From Nitrobacteraceae bacterium AZCC 2146 (lineage in GTDB: Bacteria > Pseudomonadota > Alphaproteobacteria > Rhizobiales > Xanthobacteraceae), in the NCBI GenBank assembly GCA_036924855.1, contig JBAGRP010000001.1:5506001-5570000 (forward strand): a DNA stretch of 64,000 bases. Reading direction: 5' to 3'. Numbering within the stretch: the first letter of the stretch is position 1; each line of letters starts with the position of its first letter. The notes beneath the pieces are model-generated. The model was not told the DNA's origin. It saw only the letters and a program-made list of their open reading frames with translations, and searched no databases. The position numbers were made by a program, and so were the translations under genes. This document shows positions 44,137-52,697 of this stretch, piece by piece.

Positions 44137-44430
44137 TTAGGACACGTCAATATCAACGAGGTAAACGATCAACAAGCCACCCGAGGGTTTCGTTGCCTTC
44201 TCCGCCTCAGCGAACGCTATCGCTTCACTTTCTAGCGCGATGCGCACTCGAAGCTTGGCGTTGCCGTCCCAGAGCGGCACGCCACCGGACGTCTCTCCCG
44301 TTAAATCGTCCTTCAGCCATGCCTCGTGGCACAGCTGCTGCGCCTCTCTCAAGTTTTTTGCCTGAAACGTCAGCGTCGGCTTTCCACCGATCTCGATAGT
44401 AAAGATTGACGGCAACGGGCTGTAGATCAT
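44137..44430 (-). CDS. Conserved phage-type hypothetical protein
   Basis: 97 residues from the ATG at 44430, which overlaps the stop of the upstream gene (ATGA). IYSPLPSIFTIEIGGKPTLTFQAKNLREAQQLCHEAWL is a pattern I recognise from rhizobial prophage regions, as is the acidic ending VYLVDIDVS. A beta-hairpin followed by helix; no function known. Confidence 0.72.
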   Translation of the reverse strand: MIYSPLPSIFTIEIGGKPTLTFQAKNLREAQQLCHEAWLKDDLTGETSGGVPLWDGNAKLRVRIALESEAIAFAEAEKATKPSGGLLIVYLVDIDVS

Positions 44431-44816
44431 GGAGCTGCATCCGTGACCGCGCAGCCATCTTTGATTGCCGCGGCATAGACCGCCTTCAGGCCCGGGGACG
44501 CAAGGATGGCGTCTGCCGCGTTGAAGGTGTGATCTTCCTTCCACGTCGCGTGATTGGCGGCCGGCGGCATCGCCGCCGCGACGGTGACATACGCGATGCG
44601 GCTCACAGCGCCAGTTGATAGCGTTTCGACAAACTTGCGCAGCTTGGTCGGCTTGCGGGCTTCCAGCGCCTGTCGCTCGGCCTTCTGCCGCTCGCGGTTT
44701 GCCAGCGCAGCTTGCTTTGCAGCGTCTTCCTCAGTCGCTGGCTTAGCGGGCCTTTTGAATAGCGCTTCGGCTTGCTCGCGTGCGGAGCCAACTGCGGGTG
44801 GCTTTTGTTCGGGCAT
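44427..44816 (-). CDS. Conserved phage-type hypothetical protein
   Basis: 129 residues. Charged N-terminal helix (REQAEALFKRPAKPATEEDAAKQ, ANRERQKAERQALEARKPTKLRKF) with a C-terminal Ala-rich domain SPGLKAVYAAAIKDGCAV. Coupled to the downstream gene. No family recognised. Confidence 0.65.
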   Translation of the reverse strand: MPEQKPPAVGSAREQAEALFKRPAKPATEEDAAKQAALANRERQKAERQALEARKPTKLRKFVETLSTGAVSRIAYVTVAAAMPPAANHATWKEDHTFNAADAILASPGLKAVYAAAIKDGCAVTDAAP

Positions 44817-44897
44817 AGTCCCTCTGTAAAATGTCCAACCGGATCATGAGAATAGCGATCGAACGTCAACGCCCCATGAACGGGCCTGCCGGACGGG

Positions 44898-45299
44898 CTA
44901 GCTTTTACCTTTTCGCCGGCGCGCACTGTACGCCCCCAACTGTTCCGGCCCATCTGGCGCCGACACCTGCTGATCGCCGCTGACCCGATATTCCCGGTCA
45001 AAGAACGCTTTGACTGCTGGCCAATACCGACCGCCCATCAAGCCATCAATCTTGGGAAATCCCTTAACTTCGAGCACCTGAACGACCGCCCGCCAGTGCC
45101 TGTATTTCCCGGGGCCGAGCAAAGCGACGCTCAGTGATCGTTCGTCTGCGAACAGCGGCAAGTCTTGAAATGTAATTTTTCGTCGGTGCGGTCGTTCTTC
45201 ATCGCCTAAGCGGCATTGCTCCGCCTGCTCGCGCTTGTCGGAGCCGTCACGCGGCAGCGAACTATCCGTTGTGGCCGCAAATCGTCCCGAGCCGGTCAT
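44898..45299 (-). CDS. Winged-helix-like phage protein
   Basis: 133 residues; the core KITFQDLPLFADERSLSVALLGPGK, then WRAVVQVLEVKGFPKIDGLMGGRYWPAVKAFFDREY, is a conserved block often seen in rhizobial phage regions (a short tri-helical DNA-binding-like module). The first ~35 residues are low complexity, so the true start may be internal. It sits eight bases downstream of the secreted-protein gene. Confidence 0.65.
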   Translation of the reverse strand: MTGSGRFAATTDSSLPRDGSDKREQAEQCRLGDEERPHRRKITFQDLPLFADERSLSVALLGPGKYRHWRAVVQVLEVKGFPKIDGLMGGRYWPAVKAFFDREYRVSGDQQVSAPDGPEQLGAYSARRRKGKS

Positions 45300-45306
45300 G
45301 ACACAG

Positions 45307-45834
45307 TCAGCTTTCTTCGACGTCCGCCGCGTAAATGTGGAACCACAATCCGATCGATTTCTGCAGAATGTACCTTCGCTCTTCGGTGGTCACGGTCGTT
45401 CGGTTACCAACGTCGAGGCCAGCCAGCAGAACCTTCACAATTTTTCCACGCGTCGACGGGTCCATTTCGGGCGCCGTCATCAGCATCGCAGCAGCGTAGG
45501 CGAGCAAACATTTGGCGCTATTTGCGTAGTTTTCTCCCGCTGTGCAGATCATCGTTAGGCCGACGACGTCTTTCTCCCCCTTTTTAGTCTCGGCCATAAC
45601 CTGCATGAAGTCGCCGAGTTTGTATGAGCAGACTGTTCGCTTGTCCTTCCCGCCATCCATGCAGTTCACCGCTGTCAGCGGCTCGCGAAGCGCGACTTTG
45701 GTGGCAGCTTTTTTGAACTCGGGTAAGAACGAAGAAAAGCTGATCGGCAGAAGACTGTCGCTCTCCGCTGCGGCGAGGGCGGGCCACACGACTAACGAAA
45801 ACAAGCTCAGGATAATGATCGCGATTGATCTCAT
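45307..45834 (-). CDS. Putative secreted protein
   Basis: 175 residues from the ATG at 45834 (AGAGGGAGCGGCA upstream). Signal peptide MRSIAIIILSLFSLVVWPALA with cleavage near AAAES. The mature part has three cysteines (VNCMDGGKDKRTVCSYKLG, MICTAGENYANSAKCLLAYAAA), suggesting periplasmic disulfides. No family recognised. The 243 bases upstream (45,835-46,077) hold no gene. Confidence 0.6.
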   Translation of the reverse strand: MRSIAIIILSLFSLVVWPALAAAESDSLLPISFSSFLPEFKKAATKVALREPLTAVNCMDGGKDKRTVCSYKLGDFMQVMAETKKGEKDVVGLTMICTAGENYANSAKCLLAYAAAMLMTAPEMDPSTRGKIVKVLLAGLDVGNRTTVTTEERRYILQKSIGLWFHIYAADVEES

Positions 45835-46077
45835 TGCCGCTCCCTCTAGAATTTCCGCAATCAGCCCTAAACCGCAAGCTGACGCAAGACCCCGGCGAGC
45901 AAGCCTCTGGACGTGGTTCGGGCGCCATGGCGCCGGCCGCGGCCTGAAATTCAGGGCGTCAGGTCTTGCAAAGGCGGCACAGCACAGCACGGCAGGCATC
46001 AGCGACAAATGGTGTGGATCGGCTGCCACCGGGCAGAGAAAGGTCGCCAATAAAACGGTTATCCAGCCCCCGCAAGG

Positions 46078-46458
46078 TCACGTCTTCGGCTTCTTGCGAT
46101 CAACGCGAACTTCTCGAAACTCTTCCGGCCCTTTCAGCAGGCGCCGCTTTCGCGTCGCTTGTTCCTCTGCTGGAGCGGATTTATCGGTGAGGCGGTCGAT
46201 CTGCGCGCCTGCCAAATCCGAAGCCTTCGAGGATTGGCTCGACTTCTTTGTCCGGCCGGTGGTGGCTCCGGCGAGACCCATTTCGACGAGGCGGCGGATT
46301 GCTTCCGGACGCGAAAGGTCAGGTTCGCGCTGCTGGGCGATCCATCCATCGATAGCCGCCAACGGCTCGTCGAGCATCCGGACGCCGAGAAGCGTTCCGC
46401 GACCGGTCGTTATAGGACGTCCCCGTTTATTCGGGATAACACTAATTGACTTTTTCAT
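46078..46458 (-). CDS. Ribbon-helix-helix-type DNA-binding protein
   Basis: 126 residues. TLLGVRMLDEPLAAIDGWIAQQREPDLSRPEAIRRLVEMGL fits the RHH pattern (beta strand, then two helices with SRPEAIRRLV as the second). The C-terminal ~60 residues are Lys/Arg-rich and probably disordered. The start region and upstream DNA carry two direct 14-bp repeats, an obvious candidate operator. It could be an antitoxin without partner, or a phage repressor. Confidence 0.7.
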   Translation of the reverse strand: MKKSISVIPNKRGRPITTGRGTLLGVRMLDEPLAAIDGWIAQQREPDLSRPEAIRRLVEMGLAGATTGRTKKSSQSSKASDLAGAQIDRLTDKSAPAEEQATRKRRLLKGPEEFREVRVDRKKPKT

Positions 46459-46479
46459 AAATTATGGATAACACAAATT
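46434..46479. promoter_or_regulatory. Direct repeats GGATAACACWAATT, operator candidate of the RHH gene
   Basis: GGATAACACTAATT and GGATAACACAAATT differ at one base and start 32 bases apart (three helical turns), one in the first codons of the RHH gene and one just upstream. RHH regulators commonly bind such repeated sites; autoregulation is inferred. Confidence 0.5.
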
Positions 46480-46538
46480 CGGACTGACCGGAAGCGCCAA
46501 CTCCCGGCCAGCCCTAACCGCAATCATGAGGAAAATTC

Positions 46539-47096
46539 ATGTCGCCAGCTGCGCGTGCCTATAGCACGACTGCGCCCGCTCGTGGGCCGTTTCCAACCGT
46601 CACCGTTAATTCTGTTCTCTCCCGCCGTGGCGCCTCAACCGCCATCACGGCCACGGCCGCGCTGCGCGCTGCCGCAGCGCCGACCGCGACTGTCCCGGCC
46701 TGCGATCTCAAGATACAGCGCCGCATCGCGCGAAGACGGTACGACGCCGCGCGCGATGCCGAAGAAAAGTTGCTTCTGTGCTGCATTCTGAAGGCGCAGA
46801 TCGAACAGGGCACAAAGCCACTTGCTCAATTGCGGTTGCCGCCGTCGATCGGCGTCGTTGTCGACTATGACATCGTCAAGCGGTTGTTTTACGCGCAGGA
46901 ACTGCGAGAGGACGACGCCGACGAAGCCGGGCGGATGCGACACCGCATCGCTGCGAAGCAGGCGCTGGGCCGTGCCAGGCGTAGCCTGATGCGCACGGGG
47001 ATCATCGGCTGCCGTGATCCCTTTATTTGGTGGACCGGCAAGCCGGTGCGCGGGATCAAGGAAACGCAGCGACACGATCCGTCGCTGTTCAAATAG
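46539..47096 (+). CDS. Hypothetical phage/plasmid-type protein
   Basis: 185 residues, start at the ATG at 46539. N-terminal ~50 residues are Ala/Thr-rich low complexity; from DLKIQRRIARRRYDAARDAEEK it is helical and basic, ending ALGRARRSLMRTGIIGCRDPFIWWTGKPVRGIKE. Divergent from the RHH gene with 80 bases between them. No function assigned; DNA interaction is plausible from charge only. Confidence 0.55.
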   Translation: MSPAARAYSTTAPARGPFPTVTVNSVLSRRGASTAITATAALRAAAAPTATVPACDLKIQRRIARRRYDAARDAEEKLLLCCILKAQIEQGTKPLAQLRLPPSIGVVVDYDIVKRLFYAQELREDDADEAGRMRHRIAAKQALGRARRSLMRTGIIGCRDPFIWWTGKPVRGIKETQRHDPSLFK

Positions 47097-47122
47097 TTTT
47101 CTATGTAGCCGCGGCTGAGAAG

Positions 47123-47227
47123 ATGTCACGTCGATTGTTCGCCAATTCAAAGAGTACGTCGGGCGGACTGCTGACGTTCACCAGCTACATGCAGGGGTAC
47201 GAGCGTAAGTACTACTTTGGTTTATAG
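47123..47227 (+). CDS. Possible 34-residue small protein
   Basis: Begins at ATG after GAGAAG, reads MSRRLFANSKSTSGGLLTFT and ends ERKYYFGL. Located between two plus-strand genes and followed by a strong hairpin. Only length and position support it. Confidence 0.3.
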   Translation: MSRRLFANSKSTSGGLLTFTSYMQGYERKYYFGL

Positions 47228-47299
47228 CCAGACCCCACCTATCCTCTCGACAAGGCCGTTCAGCGGTCGCTGGTAGGCATGCTTCAGGCATAACGTACG

Positions 47300-47327
47300 A
47301 ACAGCGGCGGCTTCGGCCGCCGCTGTT
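47300..47327 (+). terminator. Perfect 12-bp hairpin with TTCG loop
   Basis: AACAGCGGCGGC and GCCGCCGCTGTT around TTCG, followed by TTC. Probable intrinsic terminator after the preceding plus-strand genes and before the 118-residue gene. Confidence 0.7.
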
Positions 47328-47344
47328 TCAATCGAGAGGCTTCA

Positions 47345-47701
47345 ATGCCGAAGACGCGTCGTTACAGCGGCGTCCAGCCCATAACGGGTCGCCTTCCTGC
47401 CGCAGAGCGACAGAAGCGCATCGAACGTGCCCGCGCCGTTGCGCTAAAGCTTGTGCGGCATGTCGGCTTTATCGAGCGCGACGGCGAGCTGGTGAGAATT
47501 TCCGAATTCCGCCACAACGAATTATTGATCACCTATTACAGCCCGCGGCCGCCGTCGAAGCGGCCGCACAAGCTCACCATTCGATATGACGGAAAGACCG
47601 TCTTCGTCCTCGAATGGGATCAAAACGGGCAGCTGCGCAGCACTTACAAGCCGGGCGCGTGGGGGTCGATGATGCTGCGGCTTCTTGGGCGCCAGCGGTG
47701 A
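47345..47701 (+). CDS. Hypothetical protein
   Basis: 118 residues, GAGAGGC upstream of the ATG. Basic N-terminus KTRRYSGVQPITGRLPAAERQKR, then a beta-rich region (LTIRYDGKTVFVLEWDQNGQLRSTYKPGAWGS). No family recognised. Converges with the membrane zinc-ribbon gene. Confidence 0.55.
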   Translation: MPKTRRYSGVQPITGRLPAAERQKRIERARAVALKLVRHVGFIERDGELVRISEFRHNELLITYYSPRPPSKRPHKLTIRYDGKTVFVLEWDQNGQLRSTYKPGAWGSMMLRLLGRQR

Positions 47702-47748
47702 ATATCGGGGAAAGCTGGCTGTACCACGGCATTAGCACCATCTAGCCA

Positions 47749-48927
47749 CTACACTGCAGCGAACGTTTGGTTTTCGATAACAATTCTCTTAGTGCAAATG
47801 GGACAGTTGAACGCTGGTTGCGCGGCGGCAACGACCGGTCGCTCGCAATGCGGGCATCGGCCCTTCCAAATTCCATATTTCCGTATGCCGCTTGCCAAGG
47901 CCAGCATGAACACTAATAATCCGGCGACTAAGCCAGCGATCGGATGACCGTAAATCGCCACCACCATGCCAAGAAAGGCGCCTCCGGATATCCCCAGTGC
48001 GATGCGCATGACCCAGCCGATAATGAGGAGAAACGGTGAAGAATAATGCTCCTTTCCATTCGTTAGGTATCCCCACTTGAGGAATGTCGCGCGGCTGGTT
48101 TCGGACGGCTGATTAGCGTTCGGCTCTAGTGCGGTCATCGCGGGGGTATCATCGATCCGACGAGGCGAGGAAAAGTCGAGAGCAGGGGAACCGCCCCGGG
48201 CAAGTCTGCGCCGTTCGAGCTCGTTCTCATCTCGCTTGCTGAAAATGGCGACGGGCAGGACCACAATGAAAAAGAGCACTCCTCCTATCCAGTATGCCCA
48301 GAATGACAACCCCTTTCGCCAGGCGATCGTTGCCGGGATCAAGCCTATCACCAGCCCGATCAAAAAGAGACCGATGCCGGAATTCAGATTTTCCATGATT
48401 GGTGGCGGCGTTACTGAGTTGATCGGGTTCGCAACGTCTGGAACGATTTTTATATCGTTCAATTTCTGCGCCGATTGCAGCCACGTCGGGCTGTTAGGTT
48501 GAACCGTCTGAGGCATAGATATTGCAATTTCCTTGCACATCTTGACGACCTCTGCTTCGCCCTCTTGAGCGAAGTCTGCTTCCAGCTTCGCCGATAGATC
48601 ATCGATCCGTGCTCTCTTGGGACCAGAAGCATATTCGGTTGGGTCGATGCGATTTTGCCGAAACCAATCGGCCGTATTGTCGGTGACTGCGTAGCCTCGG
48701 CTCACGCAATATTTCTTGGCAAACGAAAGTCCGACCAGAAGATATTTTGTCTTTTCGTCTGGCGTCGATGCGGCGCTTGACTGAGCGTGGGCGGATGAAA
48801 CGGAAAACGATGCAACAAAAAATATGAGCAATGAATTTGAGATCGTTCGTACAAGAAACCTATGCACTAGGGTTATCCTATTAGAGGCGAATGTGCTGTT
48901 AGCCGGCGCGAGATTGGCTTTAGACAT
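47749..48927 (-). CDS. Membrane protein with N-terminal export signal and C-terminal zinc ribbon
   Basis: 392 residues; no family recognised. A hydrophobic export signal at about 28-48 (SNSLLIFFVASFSVSSAHAQ) precedes a ~130-residue, probably periplasmic, region; then paired membrane helices near 183-230 (GIGLFLIGLVIGLIPATIAW; WIGGVLFFIVVLPVAIF) and near 300-345 (LIIGWVMRIALGISGGAFLG; AGLLVFMLALASGI). The tail is a four-cysteine zinc ribbon (CPHC ... CPIC, spacing about 16). AT content is visibly higher than flanking chromosome. Cargo gene of unknown job between phage genes and the IetAS pair. Confidence 0.65.
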   Translation of the reverse strand: MSKANLAPANSTFASNRITLVHRFLVRTISNSLLIFFVASFSVSSAHAQSSAASTPDEKTKYLLVGLSFAKKYCVSRGYAVTDNTADWFRQNRIDPTEYASGPKRARIDDLSAKLEADFAQEGEAEVVKMCKEIAISMPQTVQPNSPTWLQSAQKLNDIKIVPDVANPINSVTPPPIMENLNSGIGLFLIGLVIGLIPATIAWRKGLSFWAYWIGGVLFFIVVLPVAIFSKRDENELERRRLARGGSPALDFSSPRRIDDTPAMTALEPNANQPSETSRATFLKWGYLTNGKEHYSSPFLLIIGWVMRIALGISGGAFLGMVVAIYGHPIAGLVAGLLVFMLALASGIRKYGIWKGRCPHCERPVVAAAQPAFNCPICTKRIVIENQTFAAV

Positions 48928-49034
48928 CCTGTGGATGAGCTGGCAAGTATCGTTTTCGCCCGGATGACCGTCTTTTCAGGCGCTGGTTATTGCCGGCCAA
49001 ATATGGGATAGGGCCGCAAGATCGAAACCTCGCT

Positions 49035-49300
49035 TCAAGGCGCCTCGGGCCCGTCCTGTTTCGTCGGTCCGTGTGCAACAATGATCATATCTTCATCGGG
49101 AAACGATCGCTGCAACGCCGCACCCTCGTTCCACGGTGCCCGCATCCAAACGTCGCATTCTTCCGAGGTGGTTAGCAGCACCGGCATCGCCTTGGCGTGC
49201 ACCGGCGAGGCGACGCCGTTCGGCTCGGTGGTAAGGAAGCCGCAGAGCCGGTAATCGCCCGTGACCGGATTGGCCTTGGTGCCGCGGGTGAGGTCGGCAA
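49035..49300 (-). pseudogene. Truncated SRAP-domain peptidase remnant
   Basis: Minus-strand open segment reading ADLTRGTKANPVTGDYRLCG, FLTTEPNGV, VHAKAMPVLLTTSEECDVWM and RAPWNEGAALQRSFPDEDM before TGA at 49,035. This is the C-terminal third of SOS response-associated peptidases of the KAMPVLLTT subtype. The catalytic Cys2, Asn and Glu segments are absent and replaced upstream by an unrelated small gene. It differs from the intact chromosomal SRAP gene at 26,965. Confidence 0.75.
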
Positions 49301-49334
49301 CAGAGCGGCCGGCGTCCCGCCCTCGATGCGCTGC

Positions 49335-49559
49335 CTATTTGCCCTTGGTCACTTGGAAGAAGCAGTATCCGTGGACGCCGATGTCCCTGCGGGCATCGGT
49401 ATGGACCGGCGACGATCCAGCCGCCATCAACGACCAGTCCTTGGCCTTGAGGTGCGCGGGCAGGCCCGCGCCGGGTGCCGTCGCGATGCGCAGCGTTGCG
49501 TCGGCCTTTTTGGCATAGACGTCGTAGGACTGATGGCCCGTTTTCTCAGATGCGCTCAT
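49335..49559 (-). CDS. Small hypothetical protein
   Basis: 74 residues (ASEKTGHQSYDVYAKKADAT, LPAHLKAKDWSLMAAGSS, GVHGYCFFQVTKGK). Same strand as the nuclease gene. It reads like a compact beta-rich protein; no family recognised. Confidence 0.6.
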   Translation of the reverse strand: MSASEKTGHQSYDVYAKKADATLRIATAPGAGLPAHLKAKDWSLMAAGSSPVHTDARRDIGVHGYCFFQVTKGK

Positions 49560-49612
49560 TGAGCGGTCTTAACGCGGACGCAGCCGATAGCAATCGGCTT
49601 CCCGACTTAACG

Positions 49613-50140
49613 TTACCGCACGGAGATTGCTGGAGTAGCGCTTTCCGAACAGCTGGCGGCCTTGCCGCCGGAGCGGACGCATTCCCTATATCGCCAGGGC
49701 TCGACCCATTGTCCGCCCCACATGCCGTCGCCTGAGCGTTCCGCGGCCTTTTGAGCGTCGGCGTACTTCCCCTTGGAATATTGCCGCCAGTCGAGCGCTA
49801 GGCCCCCGCGGACCAACCAATCAGCCAAGTCGACGCTGCTGGCGCTGCAGATCGCGACGGTCCGGCCATAGCGATCGGTGTTCTGGGGAATGCACGAGAC
49901 AGTCTTCGCGCCAATGAAAGCCGAGAGTTCGTTGGCAGCCTTCTGGCCGCAACGATACAGCTTGCCGTCGTCATCGTGGCAAGTTTGATCGCTCTCCGGA
50001 GCGTCAATTCCGAAGAGACGCACGCGCGTGCCGTGGATCTCGATCGTGTCACCATCGATGACGGACGCTTGGCCGACAAGATCGCCAGCTGCGGCCAGTT
50101 CGACGGCGCAGAGGAGGGTGACGAGGGTCAGGTATTTCAT
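49613..50140 (-). CDS. Secreted thermonuclease-family (SNase) nuclease
   Basis: 175 residues. Signal peptide MKYLTLVTLLCAVELAAAGD, then SNase fold: ASVIDGDTIEIHGTRVRLFGIDAPESDQTC (metal Asp and first Arg), NTDRYGRTVAICSASSVDLADWLVRGG (second catalytic region) and LDWRQYSKGKYADAQKAAE. Catalytic Arg35/Glu43/Arg87 equivalents appear present as R-L-F, the A-P-E-S glutamate and the R of DRYGR. Likely periplasmic or secreted. It begins 25 bases after the IetS stop on the same strand and could be co-transcribed with it; a link in function is not established. Confidence 0.85.
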   Translation of the reverse strand: MKYLTLVTLLCAVELAAAGDLVGQASVIDGDTIEIHGTRVRLFGIDAPESDQTCHDDDGKLYRCGQKAANELSAFIGAKTVSCIPQNTDRYGRTVAICSASSVDLADWLVRGGLALDWRQYSKGKYADAQKAAERSGDGMWGGQWVEPWRYRECVRSGGKAASCSESATPAISVR

Positions 50141-50165
50141 CTACTTTTTTTGTATTTTTCCGGCG

Positions 50166-52697
50166 TTACCGCGCTGGTACCCGCGGCCGTGGCGTGATGG
50201 CCAGCCGCGTTCGGACTTGTTCGTACAATTCAACAACGCCGGGCATAGTAAATGTAACCGCCAATCCGAAAGGGACGCTTTCGTCGATGATTGCGCCTTG
50301 ATCGGGTTCTCTCTGAACCTCTAAGACGATCTCGTGTTCGGCACTGATCGTGGGCGCAGCATCACCATCCCACCGCCGCGAGTAGACCGTCCCGCGTTTA
50401 CTTTGGTTTTGATCGGGTTGTGTTCGCGAGCCGTCAATTCGCAACGCGCCGATCTCATCGCCAGGTTCACATATTACCAGGCGAACCGAGCGGTAAATCT
50501 GACGACCTGGAAGAATGGGCGTGAACCAAGCAAGCGTGGCCGTGAGCGAGTGCGGCCGAGAAATTCCGTTTACACAATGCGGAACAGGCACTTTGATCAG
50601 GCGCCTTTCATCGGGCCCTAGTCCTCCCACAGCCCAGAACGTCGCTCGGTCGGCCGCGCAAGCCACAGCCGCTTCCGGATCGGCGATACCGTAACCGAGA
50701 AACCTGCGGATATTGTCCTTCTGTTGCGAGTGCTTTGAGTTGTCCTCTGGACCCAGTACGCCCTTGATCAAATCCGCCGTTTCCGCAGGCCATGCGGCAG
50801 TATGGACGAGCAATGCTTTTAGGAGCACGGATCTTTGCTGTTTGGTCATAGAGCTGAAGACGTCGCCGTATTCCAACTCAAGTGCATCATGTACTTGGTG
50901 AGCCGTGCGGGCCGCGATCGCAGTTGCAGCGCTTGTGCCGCACGTAAAATGTTCCCAATTTTCTCGCCCGGATTGAGGCGGCGCAGCGACCTTCAGTCCG
51001 TGTGATCTGCCGGCGCCACTGGATGTCAGCTGAAGTGGAGGGCCGCTTGTCTTCAAACGAAGGTGTTCACGTGACCCGGGCAAAAGCAGGTCGGGCTTAA
51101 CGCTGTTGGCGAAGCCAGGCCCAAGCGCGCTTGATGGATTTGAACTTATAATTGGATGAAACGGATCGGCCCGACCCCGCGCGAGCAGGCGGTCACCATC
51201 ACTCACAAGGTCTTGGCTTGCCGCGCCGATTGTAAGTCCATTAACTGTCTCAGACGGTGACAATAGGCGGCGCTCTGCCGCATGATCGCCAAGTGCCTTT
51301 ATCGTTGCGACAGCACGCTCATTGGGATCTTGATTTTCAAAATCTGAGAAATTCGTCAGGTCTGAGAAATGAACGGGGCTCGTGTGATTGCCGGCGCTGA
51401 CAACAAACAAGATGCCGTGTTCGTGAGCTAGCCGATCAAGCAAGCGAGCCCACGCCGACATTTTATTATGAAATGGCTTTCGCAAATTTCCTAAAGAAAG
51501 ATTTATGATGAGTACCTCAGGCGCCGTAGCATTTTCTCCATTAAGCATGGTTGTGACGGCTCGATAGACTAGGTCGACGATCAGCCGATCTCTTGGAAAT
51601 TGATCAGCGGGCCCAAGGAGAGGGACGCAGTGCACGCTTCGATCAAGCGGCAGCTGAATTGAATTTCGGTCGCCGTGAACGATCAGTGACGCCATCGCCG
51701 TTCCGTGGTGCCGGTCAGCAACAGGGGTTAGGGCTTCTAAAGCGAATTGGTCGTCGACGATAAGCGCGCCAGCCAACAGTGGGTGTGCGGCAACAGGAAC
51801 TCCATCCAACAACGCGAGAATAGGATTGCCCCGCCGCCTTGCCGGCAGGTCGGCCGCCTCGCTTGCGACAGCTTCTGCGACGTCAATTGTAGTCGCAACA
51901 CTTTGGGGGCGAATATGCATGATGGGATCGAGGCCGGCGATACCGGTGGCAGCCATGCCAATCAGGCCTTGGGCCGCCTCGGCCCTAAGCTCCACAAGCA
52001 GCGCGTGGTAGGCAATGTCAGTGAGGCGGGACCTGCTTATGACGGTGCCGCCAGCGGCGATTACAAACTCTCGAACTGTATCTTCCGCGCGGCGTGCGAT
52101 GCCGTCTGAAAATCGAAATACTAGCTCGACTTCAACGCGAACCGCACCCGTTTGGCTTAGTTCGTCGGCTAGATCCCTGCGATCTTCTTCTAGGATGCGG
52201 TCCTGAGGCCCCCAGGTTCTCAAGTTCCTCAAGGTGTCGAACACGTCGCGAAATGCTGTCAATCCTCTCTTCGGCTTTTTGCCCCTCAGCCAATTCTTCC
52301 ACAGGGAAAGCATTTCTCGCAGCGCGCCGATGTCAGGAACGAGCAAGTACACGGCTGGCGTCTCGTCGGGCGCATCACCTTTGATCTCTTCCTCATCGAT
52401 AAACTCAAGGCCTGGAACGCGCCTAATAGCTTTGGCGAATGACTTCACTGATCCGCGCAGCTCGAATACTAGTAGCCGTTCTGGGGCCAGTGCGGTCGGG
52501 TCGCGTCGCAACTCAAGCGCACTGGGGTCACTCTTGAGGACGCGTTCGAGACGGCTCCAAGTCGTTCCGAAGGCAGCCTTTTGGCCGGAGACCGAGTACT
52601 TTGGCGGCTTAGGTGGAGCTCCGCTGTGCCCTGGGTTTCGCCGGACTGGCTCGCCGACGTTGAGCTTTAACAGGGGCTTCGTTAGATCTATCGCCAT
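50166..52697 (-). CDS. ietS: Subtilisin-like serine protease, IetS-like component
   Basis: 843 residues. Subtilase (S8) triad in order: Asp in ALLDGVPVAAHPLL near 298, His in DRHHGTAMASLIVHG near 331, Ser in CGTSAATAIAARTAHQ near 588; the oxyanion Asn is in VVSAGNHTSP. No signal peptide, so the enzyme is cytoplasmic, with a ~290-residue N-terminal domain of unknown fold. Paired with the AAA ATPase upstream, as in IetAS of Agrobacterium plasmids (stability/incompatibility) and the anti-phage Iet system reported by Gao and colleagues. The start overlaps the ATPase gene by 89 bases in another frame. Presumed role: regulated proteolysis in infected or plasmid-challenged cells. Confidence 0.85.
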   Translation of the reverse strand: MAIDLTKPLLKLNVGEPVRRNPGHSGAPPKPPKYSVSGQKAAFGTTWSRLERVLKSDPSALELRRDPTALAPERLLVFELRGSVKSFAKAIRRVPGLEFIDEEEIKGDAPDETPAVYLLVPDIGALREMLSLWKNWLRGKKPKRGLTAFRDVFDTLRNLRTWGPQDRILEEDRRDLADELSQTGAVRVEVELVFRFSDGIARRAEDTVREFVIAAGGTVISRSRLTDIAYHALLVELRAEAAQGLIGMAATGIAGLDPIMHIRPQSVATTIDVAEAVASEAADLPARRRGNPILALLDGVPVAAHPLLAGALIVDDQFALEALTPVADRHHGTAMASLIVHGDRNSIQLPLDRSVHCVPLLGPADQFPRDRLIVDLVYRAVTTMLNGENATAPEVLIINLSLGNLRKPFHNKMSAWARLLDRLAHEHGILFVVSAGNHTSPVHFSDLTNFSDFENQDPNERAVATIKALGDHAAERRLLSPSETVNGLTIGAASQDLVSDGDRLLARGRADPFHPIISSNPSSALGPGFANSVKPDLLLPGSREHLRLKTSGPPLQLTSSGAGRSHGLKVAAPPQSGRENWEHFTCGTSAATAIAARTAHQVHDALELEYGDVFSSMTKQQRSVLLKALLVHTAAWPAETADLIKGVLGPEDNSKHSQQKDNIRRFLGYGIADPEAAVACAADRATFWAVGGLGPDERRLIKVPVPHCVNGISRPHSLTATLAWFTPILPGRQIYRSVRLVICEPGDEIGALRIDGSRTQPDQNQSKRGTVYSRRWDGDAAPTISAEHEIVLEVQREPDQGAIIDESVPFGLAVTFTMPGVVELYEQVRTRLAITPRPRVPAR

